Positions 57,877 to 64,000 of a stretch of DNA of 64,000 nucleotides are shown piece by piece (position 1 is the first letter of the stretch; every line of letters begins with the position of its first letter). The notes below the pieces were generated by a model. That model saw only the letters and a program-made list of their open reading frames with translations. It made no database searches and was not told the DNA's origin. The position numbers and the translations under genes are program-made. The DNA is from Merluccius polli. Its lineage: Eukaryota > Chordata > Actinopteri > Gadiformes > Merlucciidae. The stretch is taken from assembly GCA_030340625.1 (NCBI GenBank), contig JAOPHQ010006265.1, forward strand, positions 107,501 through 171,500, in the 5' to 3' direction.

Positions 57877-60232
57877 TAGTGGTGGGCATAGATTAATTTG
57901 TTTAATCTAGATTAATCTCACTGTAATCTTGGAATTAATCTAGATTAATCTAGATTAAAATGGCTCATTTGAATTCTGTCGAAGGCATTCATAATATGCG
58001 TGTGCTACCTAAATAATGACTAAAAATAAGTCTGCGCGATTGTTGACGGGGGGGGGGGGGGGGGGGGCGAGTCTACAGCGTCCATTCACTCCAATAATAA
58101 CCCGGTCACGATGATAGATTACCCTAACCCTAACCCTTTTTGGAGTGAATTGTTTCACAGTAGACTGCGGACGCTGTAGACTCTGCTCTGCGAGCGAACC
58201 CCCAGATCGTTTCACACAGACGCGGGAGGGTACCTTTTGCGTCAGTATCAGACGTCTAGGGGCGTGACAAATCGTCGGTATATTACAAGTTGGGATGAGA
58301 ACATGTTGTGCATTAAGGCGCCACTGCCCAGACCTACGACCGACGGGGGGGGGGGGGGGGGGGGTCGCCGGGCAGAGGACGCAGCCGTTCCGCAGCGCAG
58401 CCGTTTCGCGGCGCTTAGGGACTGTACGATATTTAGCGGGGGGGGAGGGCCGGTCGCCAGACGATCGGGTTAAAAATGTTCTGCCTGGCCCTCCCCCCTG
58501 GTAATTTTTTTTTTTCCGGGGCCCTCCCCCCGGCTCAAAAAAATTCTCCTAGGCCCTCCCCGCTACGTGAATCAAATAAAATTGGTCGGAAAATGACGTT
58601 TACAAGGTTAAAACGGCCACATACGCACACATACACACACACGGGTACACACGCAGCAAGAGCAGGGGTTTATGCCACGCTGTACCTTGAACTTGAGAAT
58701 GGGGACAAGCTTGCTTTTATCAATGTTACGAGACTATCAATGTTACGAGATTGTACCTTATAGGCTATTATAAGACAAAACACAAACTACTGTGACTAAG
58801 AGCGACTAATGATCACCCTGCGATTCTTGGTCTATGTGGTCAGTGGCGTCAGTTTGGTTTTAGAAGTGGTGGGGACAATAACCATAAGCTTGAGTGTGGT
58901 TTGAAAAGTGCTGGGGACCCTTATGTAAGCTATTCATCCATTCAACGCTGCATTACAATATGCTCTACATTCGGCGCGATTGTCAACGGGGGGGGGGGGG
59001 GGGGGGGGGGGGGGGAAGCACCGGACCCGCCAGCCGCGGACCCAGCACCGGACCCGCGGACCCGGCCGCGGACTCAGCCGCAGACCCAAGTCCACACACA
59101 GCCCGTGTGCATGCTGTGAGGATGTCATCGTGCGCGCCTATCGCATGATTTAGACTTGACGGTTTCGGCAGACAACCCGTTCTCATCCCAACTCGTAATA
59201 TAGGCCTACCGACGATTTGTCACGCCCGGGGGTGGGTGGGGGGGGGGGGGGTGTTCGTGATTGTCAACGGGAGGGGGGGGGGGGACCGCGGACTGATGAC
59301 GGGGTTGCGCGATCGTAACCACTGACGGCGGGGGGGGGGGGGGGGGGGGGAATAAAAAAATAAAAAAGGTGCCGGATCCACCGTTGGAGGTGCCGGAACA
59401 TATTCCGGCGTGTTCCGGCCCAAATTAAGCCCTGGATACTGACGCCAAAGGTACCCTCCCGCGTCTGTGTGAAACGATCTGGGGTCTCATAAACCCGTTC
59501 GCGGTGGTAAGAGACGAGCAGAGTCTACAGCGTCCGCTCGCAGAGCAGAGTCTACAGCGTCCGCAGTCTACTGTGAAACAATTCACTCCAAAAAGGGTTA
59601 TGGTTAGGGTTATGGTTAGGGTTAGCGTAATCTATCACCGTGACCGGGTTATGATTGGAGTGAATGGACGCTGTAGACTCTGCTCTGCGAGCGGACGCTG
59701 TAGTTGGGATGAGAACGGGCTGCGGTTGAGTATGTGGGGATTTTTTCGGTCGCAATTGGGTTTCACATTTTTAAAAGTGGTGGGGACAAAATTCAAATTA
59801 TAAATAGTGGTGGGGACATGTCCCCCCCGTAATCGACGCCTATGTAGGCTATGTGGTGCAGTACTTTGGCAAAGGAGACGTTCACTTCCTTACAGGCTAT
59901 CCTATCTTTCATTTAAACATCGAACTCGGCATGAGTCATGACGATTGCCCCCCCATAAAATAATTTTCCTCGGCCCTCCCCCCAGGCCAAAAATATTCTC
60001 CTGGGCCCTCCCCTAAGGCTTAAAAAAATTATCCTAGGCCCTCCCCCCCTGACGACCGGCCCTCCCCCCCCGGTAAATATCGTACAGTCCCTTACCTTCC
60101 TTGGTGGAAATCCGGTATAGACCCAGCTCCCAACCCAACTTTGAGAATAGATTAACCACGATAATTGTTTTATTGCGCGATAAGAGTCTCGCGTTATCGC
60201 AGCGCGTTAACGCCGATAACGGCCCACCACTA
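57877..60232. mobile_element. nested complex of palindromic, G-rich non-autonomous elements
   Basis: Outer ends TAGTGGTGGGC (57877) and GCCCACCACTA (to 60232) are inverted. Within lie further mirror pairs: 58066-58196 against 59515-59697 (ctacagcgtcc..., with ccctaaccctaaccc / gggttaggg), 58205-58303 against 59180-59480 (gatcgtttcacacagacgcg), and 58420-58570 against 59945-60095 (ggactgtacgatattta). G or C homopolymers occur at about 58050, 58345, 58440, 58990-59015, 59240, 59270 and 59330-59350. No coding exon was seen. Confidence 0.65.
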
Positions 60233-60242
60233 ATATATACTG

Positions 60243-60282
<40 letters not shown>

Positions 60283-60290
60283 TTTTTTTT
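60233..60290. repeat. (TA)n(GA)n tract at the LINE 3' end
   Basis: TA units followed by GA units and a T run, directly abutting the end of the LINE on its 3' side. May be the LINE tail or its target. Confidence 0.85.
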
Positions 60291-63200
60291 TGATTTTTAA
60301 AAAACCTTTATTTAAAAAACTTATAGAAATACAGACATTGTTTCCATGACAATAAATAGAGCTGTACAGTGCAGTTCAGACCACAACAACTTCAATAACA
60401 CCTACCTAAAAATAATATTAAATATTAAGTCATCACCTGCCACAGAACATATTGCGTCTTTATAGCACCACTTTTGGATAACATCAACCCAGACTCTGTC
60501 TTTCACCAATGAGATGAAAACAGGGAGTGCTTCCTGTCCTGCCCTGTCCCATCCAGATTTGGAGCAAATCCCAGCTCCGGAAATGGATCACTCTCATCTG
60601 GAGTTTCCACTCCACCACTATACTCCTGCAGAATTTTGACCTCCTCCTCCGTCAGTCTCTCATTCCACATATTTAAAATGTTCCTGGTCTGTCGAATAGA
60701 CCTCTGCCTGAGAAGAGAAGCCACAGCAGGGGTGTCAGTCAGTCCAGGACCAACTACATCCACTATACTCTTCAGAGTGACAGCTCCAGTGGTGCATAGC
60801 ATGCTGGTGAGACCTGGTGTTGTGCTGTCCTGAACATCCAGTCTAGCTCCATTAACGAGAGGCTCTTCTAAAAGCCAGTGCAGAGAGTTTGCAGGCTCCA
60901 TTTTCTTCCATTTAAAAAAGTTCCATGTCTTAAAAAGTGCTTGATAAAAAGGAGGTAATCCATACAGTTTTAAAAACTTAAAATCCATTAAAAACAGTGC
61001 AGTGTTTAAACCCAGACCAGCTGTCCTCCTCAAGATGCTGCTTGTCACTTCTCTCCAAACAACATCTTTTGGACCTGTAAGGTATCTCTGTACAAACTGT
61101 AATCTGAAAGTTGCTACTCTTTCTATGTGTACCAGACCTCCTCCTTTGGTAGAAACAACACACTCTGGGGCACCCAATGTAACCTGTCCAAGAAAAAATC
61201 CACTAAGATGGCTTGTAGTCTTTGTATTAGCCCTTTAGATGGCTCCATGCAGGCCAACCGATGCCACAGAGCAGATGCTACCAGGTTGTTAATAATTAGT
61301 GCTCTGCCTCTAAAGGACATTTGTGACTTCAGCCATTTCCACTTATTTAGCCTTCCTTCTACCTTCTCTACCATGCCCTCCCAGTTCTTCTGGACTATGG
61401 TCTCATTGCCAACATACACTCCAAGATATTTCAAACCATCTTTCTTCCACGTCAACCCCCCTGGTAGACTGGGCAGACCCCCCTCCAACTCCCAGTGCTT
61501 CACTCTTTTTCCAATTTACCCTAGCAGCTGATATGGTTCCAAAGTCTTTAACAATTCCCTCCAGTTTTATTATTCCTTCCTGATTTTTGATAAAAACAAT
61601 TACATAATCTGCATAAGCTGATAAATGTGACTTTTGCTAAAATCCTTTAAAAGCAGACATTCAATGCTAGCCCTTATTTTACACAACATGGATTCAATAA
61701 ACAGTGAATACAACATCCCTGAGAGAGAACAGCCCTTTCTCACCCCCTATGCACTTTAAATGGGGCACTCAGACCTCCATTAATTTTCAGTACACTCTCA
61801 ATGTCCTGGTACAAAACCTTGATCATAGCTAGACCTGGGCTGTGGCCGAAACTCTCCAAAGTCATCCAGAGGTAAATGTGCTCAACCTGGTCAAAAGCCT
61901 TTTCCTGGTCTAACAAAATGAGACCAGTTTCAATGCCCAAAGAACTAGAGATGTCCAAAATATCCCGAATTAAGGACACATTGTCCAGGATGGACCTACC
62001 AGGCACACAGTATGTCTGATCTTGGTGTATTACTAGGTCCATCACCTCTCTTAGTCGGTTGGCCAGCGCTTTTGGCAGGATTTTATAGTCAAGAGAGAAG
62101 AGACACGGGATGCCAGTTTTTGATCTCTTGTAGATCACCTTTCTTTGGTAAGAGAGTTATTACCGCTCTCCTGCAGCTTAGCGGTAGCAACATGTCTTTA
62201 AAACTCTCGTTAAAAACTGTTAAAAGGTCTTCACCCATCTCCCTCTAGAACTCTTTATAAAACTCTACTGGAATCCCATCAATGCCAGGGGCCTTTCCCC
62301 CCTCCATGCCCTGCAGGGCTGTGAGAAGTTCTTGTAGCACCAGTGGTTCCTCCAGCTCAGCACTGACTTCTTCAGGGACTTTGGGCAAATTTTCACAGAA
62401 AGATCCAAACAGTTCTTCATCTTCTTGATACTCACTGCTGTAAAGCTCAGAGTAAAAACACACTGCTCGTGTCCATATCTCATTAGAGTCTCTAAGTTCC
62501 TGTCCTGTAGCAGAACGCAGAGCACGAAGGAACCTGCTCTGCCCGTTCTTTCTCTCCAGGCCAAAGAAGAAATTGGACGGTGCATCCATCAGCGCTGCAC
62601 TCTGGAAATGTGACCGGACCACCGCACCCTGAGCCTTAGTGCCTAGTAGGTCTGTAAGAGCAGATCTTTTAGACTTGAGATCTTCAAAATGACCTTGATT
62701 TCTGGTGGATTCTGCTAAATTCTGCAGTTCCACAATTTCAGCCTCTAGATCTTCCATAGATCTGGTAATGTCCCATGTGACATTGAGAGTGTACTGCTGA
62801 CAGAGCTGTTTTATCTATACTTTACCACAATCCCACCACTGTTTCAAAGATTTAAAATCTTGTTTTCTGCTCTTAAGAACTTTCCAAAAAAAATTAAAAA
62901 CATTCTTAAAATTAGCATCACATAATAAAGCTGTGTTAAAATGCCAATATGCACTTTTAGGCTTTACATTAGTGATTTAAACATTACAAACAACCAAAGA
63001 GTGATCATTAAAACCAACAGGTATCATTCTGCACTTTTTAAAGATGTTAAAATGATGTTTAAAACAATAAAAACGGTCTAACCTAGCCAGGGATATTAAA
63101 TTCCCTCTAGAGTGAGCCCAAGTGTATTGTCTTTTATCACCATTCATCCTTCTCCACACATCTAGTAAATCAAGTGCTTCCAGTAGTTGCCTCAGTTCAC

Positions 63201-64000
63201 GCTGTGATGCACTGTGAGGTTCCAAGTGGTTTCTGTCTATTAAATCATTTTCAGTACAATTAAAATCTCCTCCTAAAAATAAAAAATCCTCAACATTAAC
63301 TTTACTTAAAACGGTGCTTAAAACTTGTAAAAAGTGCATTCTGTCAGGTCCTGTAGTAGGAGCATACACATTCATAAAAACTATATTAAAAAGTTCAAAA
63401 GTTGCCCTCACCACCATCAATCTGCCCTCCACCACCTGCTCTACCTCAAAAGACACTGGTGAAAAGTTATTTGAAAAGAGAATGCCCCCCCCCCCCCCCC
63501 CACTGGTTGTGCTCTTGTGACTCAGCACCACCTCCCCCCACACTCTCTCTTCCAGTCAGGCTCATTAAAACTGTCACTGTGAGTCTCCTGCACAAACATC
63601 ACATCAGTCCCTTTAAGTCTCATCATCTCTTTTTCAGCATCTCTTGCCTCATTTATATTCAGCATACTTATGTTAAAATGACTCATGGCAAGATAAATTA
63701 AAAGCAAACATAACAACACTGACCTACACTCAGGATCTATGATCTCATTCATTATCATCTTCATTGTTTAACTCTTGTCTGATTTTCTGAACAATTTTCT
63801 TTAATCTGTACACTTCCTGGTCAGTGAAGCCTCCTCTCCCTTTACTGCTCATCTGTAGCCAGGCAGAGTTAGAGACCAGAGAAATAATCATCCACTTTCA
63901 CTCCCTTCAAGTTATTTATTTTCTGTAAGAACAGTTAGATTTTTCCAACACTGTAAGCTCTTTTATTCTTACGGCTTCCAGCCACTTGGGAGTCAGAGAA
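60291..64000 (-). pseudogene. Tx1/L1-type LINE, broken ORF2 with end of ORF1
   Basis: Minus strand, 5' to 3'. 64000-63773: an open stretch ending MSSKGRGGFTDQEVYRLKK... and a stop, the likely ORF1 end. 63683-62979: AP-type endonuclease (LNINEARD, FVQETHSD, GDFNCTEND, DVWRRMNGDKRQYTW, RLDRFY, FNDHSLV). 62757-61740: RT (SNFFFGLERKNGQ, GKAPGIDGIPVEFY, HPVSLLSLDYKIL, QEKAFDQVEH). 61740-60503: the remaining RT, where the YADD box reads YADY (61604-61615), and the C-terminal region. Frameshifts occur at about 63500 (a poly-C run) and at several other places, so it is non-functional. The 3' UTR ends near 60291 beside a (GA)n tract. QEKAFDQVEH and DYKILPKALANRL-type motifs are typical of Tx1-like elements. 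Confidence 0.9.

Noticed and set aside
58124..58137. Telomeric repeat or chromosome end
   Set aside because: Only about two units of ccctaa, mirrored at 59598-59625 inside inverted repeats; this is an internal motif of a mobile element.
57661..64000. Remaining 3' exons of CARD11 (SH3 end and GUK domain)
   Set aside because: None of the characteristic residues appear on the plus strand here; the stretch is filled by mobile elements, so the exons must lie beyond the window.

Overview
The window is a piece of a fish chromosome, most likely a teleost. The evidence is three vertebrate-type multi-exon genes with GT-AG introns, a tRNA-derived SINE with the V-SINE type central core, Tc1-like, hAT-like, Ty3/gypsy and Tx1-type LINE debris, and a very high density of (CA)n, (GA)n, (TA)n and homopolymer tracts. 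The microsatellite load resembles STR-rich lineages such as gadiforms, but the species cannot be settled from the sequence. No rRNA gene, CRISPR array, operon or bacterial feature is seen.

Layout. (1) 508-2660 (+): the last five coding exons of a PAQR-family gene best matching MMD2 (PAQR10); its 5' part lies before the window. (2) 4642-14878 (-): a complete 18-exon AP5Z1 gene (zeta subunit of the AP-5 adaptor complex). Its exons sum to 2475 nt, 824 codons plus stop, in one unbroken phase chain. It is tail to tail with MMD2, 2.0 kb apart. (3) 14.9-40.2 kb: a 25-kb gene desert made of nested mobile elements and tandem repeats. It contains a decayed gypsy element (31.29-37.26 kb) carrying four DNA-transposon insertions whose target-site duplications can be read exactly, a 32-bp minisatellite of about 1.1 kb (21.3-22.4 kb), a 43-bp minisatellite, a LINE tail, a second gypsy fragment and hAT remnants. 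(4) 40186-57660 (+): 19 coding exons (923 codons) of CARD11, covering the CARD, the coiled coil, the linker, the PDZ domain and the SH3 region. The 3' exons, including the guanylate-kinase-like domain, lie beyond the window. Its introns hold further MITEs, a Tc1 remnant and a V-SINE. (5) 57.9-60.2 kb: nested inverted repeats with long G/C homopolymers. (6) 60.29-64.0 kb (-): a broken Tx1/L1-type LINE whose 5' end runs off the window.

The three host genes do not form a pathway. MMD2 is a Golgi/endosomal seven-pass membrane protein, AP5Z1 belongs to late-endosome-to-Golgi sorting, and CARD11 is the scaffold that links antigen-receptor PKC signalling to BCL10-MALT1 and NF-kappaB. I found no convincing new multi-gene system. 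The most interesting signals are structural: splice donors caught inside tandem repeats in AP5Z1, a double hAT insertion sharing one 8-bp target, a palindromic element family found mainly inside other elements, and a duplicated 63-bp hairpin in a CARD11 intron.
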